Source: Streptococcus sp. M334
GTDB taxonomy: Bacteria; Bacillota; Bacilli; Lactobacillales; Streptococcaceae
NCBI RefSeq assembly: GCF_000187745.1
Contig: NZ_GL732486.1
Coordinates: forward strand, 276,898 to 329,250
Direction: 5' to 3'
DNA: 52,353 bases
The translations under genes were made by a program, and so were the position numbers. Shown piece after piece: positions 1 through 7,277 of the stretch; positions within the stretch are counted from its first letter, which is position 1, and the number at the start of each line of letters is the position of its first letter. The notes beneath the pieces were generated by a model, which did no database searches, was not told where the DNA came from, and saw only the letters and a list, made by a program, of their open reading frames with translations.

Positions 1-339
1 AACGATTATCGTTTGCGAGAAGACTTTGCATTTGATACACCTGAATTTCAGGTCCTATATGACTTGCTTGGCCAGTATGGTAATCTTCCTCCAGAAGTTT
101 TAGCAGAACAGAAAGAGGAGGTCGAAAGAGCTTGGTACCAAGTTTTAGCTCAGGATTTGCCTGCTGAGATGTCGCCGCAGGAACTTAGTGAAGTAGAAAT
201 GACTCGAAACAAGGCTCTCTTGAATCAGGACAATATGAGAATCAAAAAGAAGGTGCAGGAAGCTAGCCATGTAGGAGATACAGACACAGCCTTAGAAGAG
301 TTAGAACGTTTAATTTCCCAAAAGAGAAGAATGGAGTAA
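1..339 (+). CDS. dnaG: DNA primase, C-terminal fragment
   Basis: The reading frame is open from the first base and stops at 339, so only the last 112 residues are in the window. They form the helical, acidic C-terminal part that in DnaG primases contacts the replicative helicase; the zinc-binding and TOPRIM catalytic domains lie upstream. Identification rests mainly on context: it ends 2 bp before rpoD, the classical dnaG-rpoD macromolecular-synthesis arrangement. The fragment itself has no catalytic motif, so the call is partly contextual. Confidence 0.88.
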   Translation, partial: NDYRLREDFAFDTPEFQVLYDLLGQYGNLPPEVLAEQKEEVERAWYQVLAQDLPAEMSPQELSEVEMTRNKALLNQDNMRIKKKVQEASHVGDTDTALEELERLISQKRRME

Positions 340-341
340 TA

Positions 342-1451
342 ATGGCAACAAAACAAAAAGAAGTAACAACATTTGACGTACAAGTAGCAGAATTTATCCG
401 TAATCATAAGCAAAAAGGGACAGCAACAGATGATGAAATCAATGCTAGTCTTGTCGTTCCTTTTACCTTGGACGCTGATGGGATTGAGGATCTCTTGCAA
501 CGGATTCAGGATGCAGGGATTTCTATCACAGATAACGAAGGAAATCCAAGTGCGCGTGTTCTTAGTGCTGAAGAAGAACCAGAACTCAGCGATGAGGACT
601 TGATTGGGTCAACTTCGGCTAAGGTCAACGACCCTGTTCGTATGTACTTGAAAGAGATTGGAGTCGTTCCTCTCTTGACCAATGAAGAGGAAAAAGAGTT
701 GGCACTGGCTGTTGAAGCTGGTGATATCGAAGCCAAACAACGCCTTGCGGAAGCCAACCTTCGTTTGGTTGTTTCTATTGCCAAACGCTATGTCGGCCGT
801 GGTATGCAGTTCCTTGACTTGATTCAAGAAGGAAATATGGGCTTGATGAAAGCGGTTGACAAGTTTGACTATTCTAAAGGGTTCAAGTTCTCAACTTATG
901 CAACTTGGTGGATTCGTCAGGCTATCACTCGTGCTATTGCGGACCAAGCTCGTACTATCCGTATCCCAGTCCACATGGTTGAAACCATTAATAAATTGGT
1001 TCGTGAACAGCGGAATCTCCTTCAAGAATTGGGACAAGATCCAACACCTGAGCAAATCGCTGAACGTATGGATATGACCCCTGACAAGGTTCGTGAAATC
1101 TTGAAGATTGCCCAAGAACCAGTATCTCTTGAAACACCAATCGGTGAAGAAGATGATAGTCATCTTGGAGACTTTATTGAAGATGAAGTGATTGAAAATC
1201 CAGTGGACTATACAACTCGTATCGTCTTGCGTGAGCAGTTGGATGAGGTCTTGGATACTCTTACAGATCGTGAAGAAAATGTTCTGCGTTTGCGTTTCGG
1301 ATTAGATGATGGAAAAATGCGTACTCTTGAAGATGTGGGTAAAGTCTTTAACGTAACTCGCGAGCGTATCCGTCAGATTGAAGCCAAGGCTTTGAGAAAA
1401 CTACGCCAACCAAGTCGCAGCAAACCGCTTCGTGATTTTATTGAAGACTAG
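342..1451 (+). CDS. rpoD: Primary sigma factor (sigma-70/SigA)
   Basis: Housekeeping sigma factor that directs RNA polymerase to -35/-10 promoters. The 369-aa protein has the expected order: a short N-terminal region 1.1 (about 1-85), region 1.2 near the [12 protein letters not shown] stretch (96-107), region 2 (about 135-200) with the -10-recognising [18 protein letters not shown] helix, region 3 (about 205-290), and region 4 with the helix-turn-helix ending [18 protein letters not shown] (about 338-356). The length fits SigA of streptococci. It starts 2 bp after the dnaG stop, so it is translated from the same mRNA. Nothing is truncated. Confidence 0.97.
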   Translation: MATKQKEVTTFDVQVAEFIRNHKQKGTATDDEINASLVVPFTLDADGIEDLLQRIQDAGISITDNEGNPSARVLSAEEEPELSDEDLIGSTSAKVNDPVRMYLKEIGVVPLLTNEEEKELALAVEAGDIEAKQRLAEANLRLVVSIAKRYVGRGMQFLDLIQEGNMGLMKAVDKFDYSKGFKFSTYATWWIRQAITRAIADQARTIRIPVHMVETINKLVREQRNLLQELGQDPTPEQIAERMDMTPDKVREILKIAQEPVSLETPIGEEDDSHLGDFIEDEVIENPVDYTTRIVLREQLDEVLDTLTDREENVLRLRFGLDDGKMRTLEDVGKVFNVTRERIRQIEAKALRKLRQPSRSKPLRDFIED

Positions 1452-1465
1452 GAGTGAGGAAAATT

Positions 1466-1795
1466 ATGGCTTATACAGAAGAACAAATTGAAAACATCAA
1501 AACACGAATTTTATCAGCCTTGGAAGAAGTCATCGACCCTGAGTTGGGAATCGATATTGTAAATCTTGGTTTAATTTATGAGATTCGTTTTGACGGTGAC
1601 ACAGGGCAAACAGAGATTGATATGACTTTGACAACTATGGGTTGTCCCCTAGCTGACCTTTTGACAGACCAGATTTATGATGCCATGACAGAGGTGCCAG
1701 AAGTAACGGATACTGAGGTCAAATTAGTCTGGTATCCAGCCTGGACCGTTGAAAAAATGAGTCGCTATGCCCGCATTGCCCTAGGCATTAAGTAA
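1466..1795 (+). CDS. DUF59/MIP18-family metal-sulfur cluster assembly factor
   Basis: A 109-aa protein of the DUF59 (MIP18/SufT/PaaD-like) family. It shows the family pattern: an N-terminal EEVIDPELGIDIVNLGLIY motif and a conserved Cys in TTMGCPLAD. Relatives take part in Fe-S cluster maturation, but the target in streptococci is not established. An in-frame GTG lies at 1454, but the ATG at 1466 is preferred because GGAGTGAGG sits at normal spacing before it. It follows rpoD by 14 bp and is followed by a strong terminator at 1812-1875, so it ends the dnaG-rpoD unit. Confidence 0.85.
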   Translation: MAYTEEQIENIKTRILSALEEVIDPELGIDIVNLGLIYEIRFDGDTGQTEIDMTLTTMGCPLADLLTDQIYDAMTEVPEVTDTEVKLVWYPAWTVEKMSRYARIALGIK

Positions 1796-1811
1796 ACATA
1801 TAAAAGTATGT

Positions 1812-1875
1812 GAGAGACCGTTGGAAAAGCGAGGAAATTTACTCCTCTTTTCCTCTAGTCTCTCCTTTCTTTTGC
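1812..1875 (+). terminator. Compound terminator after rpoD/DUF59 unit
   Basis: Nested inverted repeats: an outer GAGAGAC/GTCTCTC pair (1812-1818 with 1859-1865) encloses an inner GGAAAAG/CTTTTCC stem, and a T-rich tail follows. It separates the rpoD transcript from the cpoA promoter. Confidence 0.75.
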
Positions 1876-1894
1876 TGATTTTATTCAAAGAAAA

Positions 1895-1903
1895 TGATAT
1901 AAT
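1895..1903 (+). promoter_or_regulatory. Extended -10 promoter of cpoA, probable leaderless start
   Basis: TGATATAAT is a perfect extended -10 element with no convincing -35. The -10 hexamer ends only 7 bp before the ATG at 1911, so the expected transcription start falls on or next to the A of the start codon. No Shine-Dalgarno sequence can be placed between them. Confidence 0.8.
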
Positions 1904-1910
1904 AGTAGTT

Positions 1911-2954
1911 ATGGAAAAAAAGAAATTACGCATCAATATGTTGAGTTCAAGTGAGAAAGTAGCAGGACAAGGAGTTTCAGGTGCTTACCGTGAATTAGTT
2001 CGTCTTCTTCACCGTGATGCCAAGGACAAATTGATTGTTACAGAAAATCTTCCAATCGAGGCAGATGTGACTCACTTTCATACGATTGATTTCCCCTATT
2101 ATTTGTCTACATTCCAAAAGAAACGCTCAGGGAGGAAAATTGGCTATGTACATTTCTTGCCTGATACACTTGAGGGGAGTTTGAAAATTCCATTTTTCTT
2201 AAAGGGAATTGTCAAACGTTATGTATTTTCTTTTTACAACCGTATGGAGCACTTGGTTGTGGTCAATCCTATGTTTATCGAGGATTTGGTGGCAGCTGGT
2301 ATTCCACGTGAAAAAGTGACCTATATTCCTAACTTTGTCAACAAGGAAAAATGGCATCCTCTACCACAAGAAGAGATAGTCAGACTGCGAACAGAGCTAG
2401 GTATTAGTGATAATCAGTTTATCGTAGTAGGTGCTGGTCAAGTTCAGAAACGTAAAGGGATTGATGACTTTATCCGTCTGGCTGAGGAATTGCCTCAGAT
2501 TACCTTTATCTGGGCTGGTGGTTTCTCTTTTGGTGGTATGACAGATGGTTATGAACGCTATAAGAAAATTATGGACAATCCCCCTAAAAATTTAATGTTT
2601 CCAGGTATTGTATCGCCAGAGCGTATGCGCGAATTGTATGCCCTAGCGGATCTTTTCTTGTTACCTAGTTACAATGAGCTCTTTCCTATGACTATCCTAG
2701 AAGCTGCCAGTTGTGAATCTCCTATTATGTTGCGTGATTTGGATCTCTATAAGGTGATTTTGGAGGGAAATTATCGGGCGACAGCAGATAGAGAAGAGAT
2801 GAAAGAGGCTATTTTAGAATATCAAGCAAATCCTGTTGCCTTAAAAGATCTCAAAGAAAAAGCTAAGAATATTTCTAGAGAGTATTCTGAAGAGCATCTG
2901 TTACAAATCTGGTTGGACTTTTATGAGAAACAAGCCGCTTTAGGGAGAAAATAA
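1911..2954 (+). CDS. cpoA: Glycolipid glycosyltransferase CpoA (GT4 family)
   Basis: A 347-aa GT-B fold glycosyltransferase. The C-terminal half carries the GT4 nucleotide-sugar site with an E-x7-E-like motif in NELFPMTILEAAS. In S. pneumoniae the gene at this position (after rpoD and the DUF59 gene, before a second glycosyltransferase, a PspC protein and obg) is cpoA, whose product adds galactose to glucosyl-diacylglycerol to make the membrane diglycosyl-DAG; mutations there affect beta-lactam susceptibility. Function is assigned by that context and family. The frame is open further upstream to 1821, through the terminator, but 1911 is chosen because the promoter -10 lies at 1898-1903 and MEKKKLRINML is a typical N-terminus. 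No signal peptide; probably membrane-peripheral. Confidence 0.85.
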   Translation: MEKKKLRINMLSSSEKVAGQGVSGAYRELVRLLHRDAKDKLIVTENLPIEADVTHFHTIDFPYYLSTFQKKRSGRKIGYVHFLPDTLEGSLKIPFFLKGIVKRYVFSFYNRMEHLVVVNPMFIEDLVAAGIPREKVTYIPNFVNKEKWHPLPQEEIVRLRTELGISDNQFIVVGAGQVQKRKGIDDFIRLAEELPQITFIWAGGFSFGGMTDGYERYKKIMDNPPKNLMFPGIVSPERMRELYALADLFLLPSYNELFPMTILEAASCESPIMLRDLDLYKVILEGNYRATADREEMKEAILEYQANPVALKDLKEKAKNISREYSEEHLLQIWLDFYEKQAALGRK

Positions 2955-2969
2955 AAAGTGAGGTAATCT

Positions 2970-4295
2970 ATGCGAATTGGTTTATTTACAGATACCTATT
3001 TTCCTCAGGTTTCTGGTGTTGCGACCAGTATTCGAACCTTGAAAACAGAACTTGAAAAGCAGGGGCATGCTGTTTTTATCTTTACGACTACAGATAAGGA
3101 TGTCAATCGCTATGAAGATTGGCAAATTATCCGTATTCCAAGTGTTCCTTTTTTTGCTTTTAAAGACCGTCGTTTTGCCTATCGAGGTTTCAGCAAGGCG
3201 CTTGAAATTGCCAAACAGTATCAACTGGATGTTATCCATACTCAGACAGAATTTTCTCTTGGCTTGTTGGGGATTTGGATTGCGCGTGAATTGGAAATTC
3301 CCGTCATTCATACCTATCACACCCAGTATGAAGACTATGTCCATTATATTGCCAAGGGGATGTTGATTCGTCCTAGTATGGTCAAGTATCTGGTTAGAGG
3401 TTTCTTGCATGATGTGGATGGGGTTATTTGCCCGAGTGAGATTGTCCGTGACTTGCTATCTGACTATAAGGTCAAGGTTGAAAAGCGGGTCATTCCAACT
3501 GGAATTGAATTAGCTAAGTTTGATCGTCCGGAAATCAAGCAGGAAAATTTGACAGAACTGCGTAGTAAATTAGGGATTCAAGGTAATGAAAAGATGTTGC
3601 TTAGTCTTTCCAGAATTTCCTATGAAAAAAATATTCAAGCAGTATTAGCAGCCTTTGCAGAAGTTCTAAGAGAGGAAGACAAGGTGAAACTGGTAGTTGC
3701 TGGGGATGGGCCTTATCTGGATGACCTCAAAGAGCAAGCCCAGAAACTAGAGATTCAAGATTTCGTTATCTTTACAGGTATGATTGTTCCTAGTGAGACA
3801 GCTCTTTATTATAAGGCGGCGGATTTCTTCATCTCGGCATCGACAAGTGAAACCCAAGGCTTGACCTACTTGGAAAGTTTGGCTAGTGGGACACCTGTCA
3901 TTGCACATGGAAATCCTTATCTGGACAATCTTATCAGTGATAAAATGTTTGGAACCTTGTACTATGGAGAACATGATTTGGCTGGTGCTATTTTGGAAGC
4001 CCTGATTGCAACGCCAGATATGAATGAGCATACCTTATCAGCGAAATTGTATGAGATTTCAGCAGAGAACTTTGGGAAACGAGTACATGAGTTTTATCTG
4101 GATGCCATTATTTCAAATAATTTCGAGAAAGATTTAGTCAAAGATGATACGGTTAGTCAGCGTATCTTTAAGACAGTTTTGTATTTACCACAACAGGTAG
4201 TTGCTGTGCCCGTAAAAGGCTCTAGACGTATGCTGAAGGCTTCAAAAACACAGTTAATCAGCATAAGAGATTATTGGAAAGACCATGAAGAATAG
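2970..4295 (+). CDS. Glycosyltransferase, probable monoglucosyl-diacylglycerol synthase (GT4)
   Basis: A 441-aa GT-B protein with the N-terminal acceptor-side motif GVATSIRTLKTELEKQGH near residue 16 and the GT4 E-x7-E motif in ETQGLTYLESLASGTPVIA. The C-terminal extension after about residue 370 is basic and amphipathic, fitting peripheral membrane attachment. The pneumococcal counterpart immediately after cpoA makes glucosyl-diacylglycerol, the substrate of CpoA, so the two genes would act in sequence. It starts 15 bp after cpoA with a GAGGT ribosome-binding site, indicating one operon. The specific substrate is inferred from context. Confidence 0.83.
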   Translation: MRIGLFTDTYFPQVSGVATSIRTLKTELEKQGHAVFIFTTTDKDVNRYEDWQIIRIPSVPFFAFKDRRFAYRGFSKALEIAKQYQLDVIHTQTEFSLGLLGIWIARELEIPVIHTYHTQYEDYVHYIAKGMLIRPSMVKYLVRGFLHDVDGVICPSEIVRDLLSDYKVKVEKRVIPTGIELAKFDRPEIKQENLTELRSKLGIQGNEKMLLSLSRISYEKNIQAVLAAFAEVLREEDKVKLVVAGDGPYLDDLKEQAQKLEIQDFVIFTGMIVPSETALYYKAADFFISASTSETQGLTYLESLASGTPVIAHGNPYLDNLISDKMFGTLYYGEHDLAGAILEALIATPDMNEHTLSAKLYEISAENFGKRVHEFYLDAIISNNFEKDLVKDDTVSQRIFKTVLYLPQQVVAVPVKGSRRMLKASKTQLISIRDYWKDHEE

Positions 4296-4309
4296 AAAGA
4301 GGATAAGCT

Positions 4310-4501
4310 ATGAAAAAACAATTAATGAGAAGTGGTCATGATAAAAAGATCGCAGGTGTTTGTGCAGGAGTGGCCCATTATCTTGATACGGATCCTACTA
4401 TTGTTCGCGTAATATGGGGTGTTCTTGCTTGCTGTTACGGAGCGGGAATTGTAGCCTATATCATTTTATGGATTATTGCACCAGTGGCAACTGACTATTG
4501 A
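4310..4501 (+). CDS. PspC-domain small membrane protein
   Basis: A 63-aa protein covering a single PspC domain (phage-shock protein C family): a basic N-terminus with KKIAGVCAGVAHYLDTDPTIVRVIWG, then one hydrophobic segment (about residues 35-58). It lies 14 bp after the second glycosyltransferase gene in the glycolipid operon, which hints at a role in membrane stress or organisation. Its molecular function is unknown. The name PspC here is unrelated to the pneumococcal surface protein of the same name. Confidence 0.85.
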   Translation: MKKQLMRSGHDKKIAGVCAGVAHYLDTDPTIVRVIWGVLACCYGAGIVAYIILWIIAPVATDY

Positions 4502-4559
4502 AAACTAGCTGAATTCATGCTAAGATAATAGAAAATAGAATGTAATGAAGGAGAGAAAA

Positions 4560-4694
4560 ATGGCATTTGGAGATAATGGAAATCGTAAAAAAACTATGTT
4601 TGAGAAAATAACCTTGTTTATCGTACTTATCATGTTAGTAGCAAGTTTATTGGGAATTTTTGCAACTGCAATTGGTGCCCTCAGTAATCTATAA
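4560..4694 (+). CDS. Small membrane protein (DUF4044-like), 44 aa
   Basis: A 44-codon gene with a good ribosome-binding site (AAGGAG before the ATG). The N-terminal half is polar and basic (MAFGDNGNRKKTMFEK); a single transmembrane segment fills about residues 17-40. It resembles the DUF4044 family found at this place in the cpoA cluster of pneumococci. No function is known. It is the last gene before the hairpin at 4719-4741, so it probably ends the glycolipid transcript. Confidence 0.78.
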   Translation: MAFGDNGNRKKTMFEKITLFIVLIMLVASLLGIFATAIGALSNL

Positions 4695-4718
4695 AATAGA
4701 TTCAAGAAAATTTTGTGA

Positions 4719-4741
4719 CTGGGATTTCCCAGCCCTTTTTT
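4719..4741 (+). terminator. Terminator before obg
   Basis: CTGGG-ATTT-CCCAG hairpin followed by a T-run. It separates the glycolipid cluster from obg, though the modest 5-bp stem suggests partial read-through. Confidence 0.65.
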
Positions 4742-4757
4742 AAAGTGAGAAGAAAAA

Positions 4758-6068
4758 ATGAGTATGTTTTTAGATACAGCTAAGATTAAGGTCAAGGCTG
4801 GTAATGGTGGCGATGGTATGGTTGCCTTTCGCCGTGAAAAATATGTCCCTAATGGCGGTCCTTGGGGTGGTGACGGTGGTCGTGGAGGAAATGTGGTCTT
4901 CGTTGTAGACGAAGGTTTGCGTACCCTCATGGATTTCCGCTATAATCGCCATTTCAAGGCTGATTCTGGTGAAAAAGGAATGACCAAAGGGATGCATGGT
5001 CGTGGTGCTGAGGAACTTAGAGTTCGAGTACCACAAGGTACGACTGTGCGTGATGCAGAGACTGGCAAGGTCTTGACAGATTTGATTGAACATGGTCAAG
5101 AATTTATCGTTGCTCACGGTGGTCGTGGTGGACGTGGAAATATCCGCTTTGCGACTCCAAAAAATCCTGCACCTGAAATCTCTGAAAATGGAGAGCCAGG
5201 TCAGGAACGTGAGTTACAATTGGAACTAAAAATCTTGGCAGATGTTGGTTTAGTAGGTTTCCCATCTGTAGGAAAATCAACACTTTTAAGTGTTATTACT
5301 TCAGCTAAACCTAAAATTGGTGCCTACCACTTTACGACCATTGTGCCAAATCTAGGTATGGTTCGCACCCAATCAGGTGAATCCTTTGCAGTAGCCGACT
5401 TGCCAGGTTTGATTGAAGGGGCTAGTCAAGGAGTCGGTCTAGGAACCCAGTTCCTCCGTCATATTGAGCGTACACGTGTCATCCTTCACATCATTGATAT
5501 GTCAGCTAGCGAAGGACGTGATCCTTATGAGGATTATCTGGCTATTAACAAGGAATTGGAGTCTTATAACCTCCGTCTCATGGAGCGTCCACAGATTATT
5601 GTAGCTAATAAGATGGACATGCCTGAGAGTCAGGAAAATCTTGAAGAATTCAAGAAGAAATTGGCTGAAAACTACGATGAATTTGAAGAGTTGCCAGCTA
5701 TCTTCCCAATATCTGGTTTGACCAAACAAGGTTTGGCAACGCTTTTGGATGCGACAGCTGAATTGTTAGATAAGACACCAGAATTCTTGCTCTACGACGA
5801 GTCAGATATGGAAGAAGAAGCTTACTATGGATTTGACGAGGAAGAGAAAGCCTTTGAAATTAGTCGTGATGACGATGCGACATGGGTACTCTCTGGTGAA
5901 AAACTGATGAAACTCTTCAATATGACCAACTTTGATCGTGACGAATCAGTCATGAAATTTGCTCGTCAATTACGTGGTATGGGGGTTGATGAAGCTCTTC
6001 GTGCGCGTGGTGCTAAGGATGGGGATTTGGTCCGCATTGGTAAATTTGAATTTGAATTTGTAGACTAG
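4758..6068 (+). CDS. obg: GTPase Obg/CgtA
   Basis: Essential ribosome-associated GTPase acting in late 50S assembly and stress response. The 436-aa protein has the glycine-rich Obg domain (about 1-158), a G domain with P-loop GFPSVGKST (168-176), switch region [16 protein letters not shown] (G3, 214-220) and NKMD (G4), and a C-terminal OCT domain. The sequence is complete and typical of the mitis group. No independent promoter is obvious, so expression may depend on read-through from the cpoA cluster. A small gene follows 9 bp downstream. Confidence 0.97.
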   Translation: MSMFLDTAKIKVKAGNGGDGMVAFRREKYVPNGGPWGGDGGRGGNVVFVVDEGLRTLMDFRYNRHFKADSGEKGMTKGMHGRGAEELRVRVPQGTTVRDAETGKVLTDLIEHGQEFIVAHGGRGGRGNIRFATPKNPAPEISENGEPGQERELQLELKILADVGLVGFPSVGKSTLLSVITSAKPKIGAYHFTTIVPNLGMVRTQSGESFAVADLPGLIEGASQGVGLGTQFLRHIERTRVILHIIDMSASEGRDPYEDYLAINKELESYNLRLMERPQIIVANKMDMPESQENLEEFKKKLAENYDEFEELPAIFPISGLTKQGLATLLDATAELLDKTPEFLLYDESDMEEEAYYGFDEEEKAFEISRDDDATWVLSGEKLMKLFNMTNFDRDESVMKFARQLRGMGVDEALRARGAKDGDLVRIGKFEFEFVD

Positions 6069-6077
6069 GAGACTAGC

Positions 6078-6236
6078 ATGGGAGATAAACCGATATCTTT
6101 CCGAGATGCGGATGGCAATTTCGTTTCCGCCGCAGATGTTTGGAATGAAAAGAAATTGGAAGAACTATTTAATCGTCTCAATCCAAATCGTGCCCTGAGA
6201 TTGGCACGAACGAAAAAAGAAAATCCATCTCAGTAA
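6078..6236 (+). CDS. Conserved small hypothetical protein, 52 aa
   Basis: ATG at 6078 with an upstream AGGAG (6067-6071), 9 bp after obg. The 52-residue product is hydrophilic, starts MGDKPISFRDADGNFVSAAD and ends in a basic tail (LRLARTKKENPSQ). There is no transmembrane segment or recognised domain. Its place directly after obg and before a shared terminator argues that it is a real gene co-transcribed with obg. I recall an equivalent small gene after obg in pneumococci, without a known function. Confidence 0.7.
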   Translation: MGDKPISFRDADGNFVSAADVWNEKKLEELFNRLNPNRALRLARTKKENPSQ

Positions 6237-6244
6237 AGAAGATA

Positions 6245-6285
6245 AAAAATTCCGTGCCTTAACATCAGACACGGAGTTTTTTTAT
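6245..6285. terminator. Bidirectional terminator between obg unit and argR
   Basis: TCCGTG (6251-6256) pairs with CACGGA (6270-6275). The stem is flanked by A-run and T-run that extend the pairing, so it can stop transcripts from both converging genes. Confidence 0.85.
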
Positions 6286-6752
6286 TCACCAAAAAAGAAT
6301 GGTGGTGTGAATTTTTTCAATTCTTCAAAACAACTTTGTGCAGCCTCTGCATCTTCACAGATGACCAGACAGACATCGTCCCCACAGAGCGTAGCGATAG
6401 CGTCAGGAAAACTCAAAGCATCAATGATAGAACCAAAGGATTGAGCCAAACCAGGAAGAGTTTTCAAAAGTACTTGATGTTGAACAGGGTGCATCAGTAC
6501 AAGAGCATCCTCCATATAAGTCTCCAAGCGTTTTTCCCATTTTGAGATGGAACCAGTATTTAGCACGTAGTAAGAATTATCTTCTTCACGTACTTTTGAG
6601 AGGTTCATACTTTTAATATCTCTCGAAAGTGTAGCTTGTGTAACTTGAATATCATTATCAGCAAGAAGAGATTGTAGCTCAGCTTGAGTATGGATCTTGT
6701 TTTTGGTTACAAGAGCTCGTATGAGTTGGTGGCGGTGTTCAGATTTATTCAT
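6282..6752 (-). CDS. argR: ArgR-family transcriptional regulator
   Basis: A 156-aa arginine-repressor family protein. The N-terminal winged helix-turn-helix contains QATLSRDIKSMNL (about 39-51); the C-terminal oligomerisation and arginine-binding domain has the SIIDAL segment and a GDD motif in ATLCGDDVCLVIC, consistent with arginine sensing. The start has AAGGAG upstream on the minus strand. It lies downstream of pepX on the same strand, but a decayed pepX fragment separates the two, so it needs its own promoter inside that relic. A second family member is encoded at 30269-30700. Which operons each controls cannot be told from the window. Confidence 0.88.
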   Translation of the reverse strand: MNKSEHRHQLIRALVTKNKIHTQAELQSLLADNDIQVTQATLSRDIKSMNLSKVREEDNSYYVLNTGSISKWEKRLETYMEDALVLMHPVQHQVLLKTLPGLAQSFGSIIDALSFPDAIATLCGDDVCLVICEDAEAAQSCFEELKKFTPPFFFGE

Positions 6753-6782
6753 AAAAATTTACTCCTTGTACAAAGTACAGAA

Positions 6783-7277
6783 AGCGTGGACTGATCGAAA
6801 TCGTCAGTCGGGTGGTAAGCGGTATTGTCACGTATGAAGATTTGAAAGTCAGTAGTAATTTAGAACGATACGGAGAGAATCTCCTGCTTTTAACTTGTCA
6901 CTAGTTGGGTGCAGATGAATGAGAAATTTATTCGTTCATCTACATACATGGCTGTTCTCTACTAACAGTAAATCATTTAATTTTGGTAGCATTTTGTCAC
7001 GGCTTGTTGTGAATTTACGCTAAACGGGAATTCACAGAGATTGTCCAACATGTGGTGTGGTAGCGTGTATGATAGAGGGTTACACATGTTGGTTATGGGG
7101 CGGTATCTTTTGTTCAAGCTCCAGTAGTAGGGCTTCTAACAGCCTTTATTTGAACTGGATTTGATACCAAGTTGTAGTTTCTTTCGACTGTTCAAGTGGA
7201 GGTTATTGATTATAGGAAGGTCAGTGGGTATTGGATTGACCTTTTCCTGAGAATCCTTCCATATTGAAAGTCTGATA
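6783..7277 (-). pseudogene. Decayed partial duplicate of pepX 3' end
   Basis: About 500 bp here align collinearly with 7306-7815, the 3' part of intact pepX. Shared stretches include GGTGGTAAG, GGTATTGTCACGTATG, CTTTTAACTTGT, TTCACAGAGATT and ACTGGATTTGATAC/ACTGGACTTGATAC. Identity by eye is roughly 70 percent with indels. The only open stretch (7136-7318, minus) still reads IKSSSNKG and DLPIINNLHLN, matching IKSSKNKG and [11 protein letters not shown] in PepX. Frames are otherwise broken, so no protein is expected. It sits between the argR start and the pepX stop as a tandem partial copy. Confidence 0.85.

Noticed and set aside
1821..1910. Upstream extension of the cpoA frame
   Set aside because: It runs through a terminator and the promoter -10, lacks a ribosome-binding site and gives a low-complexity leader, so the start at 1911 was kept.
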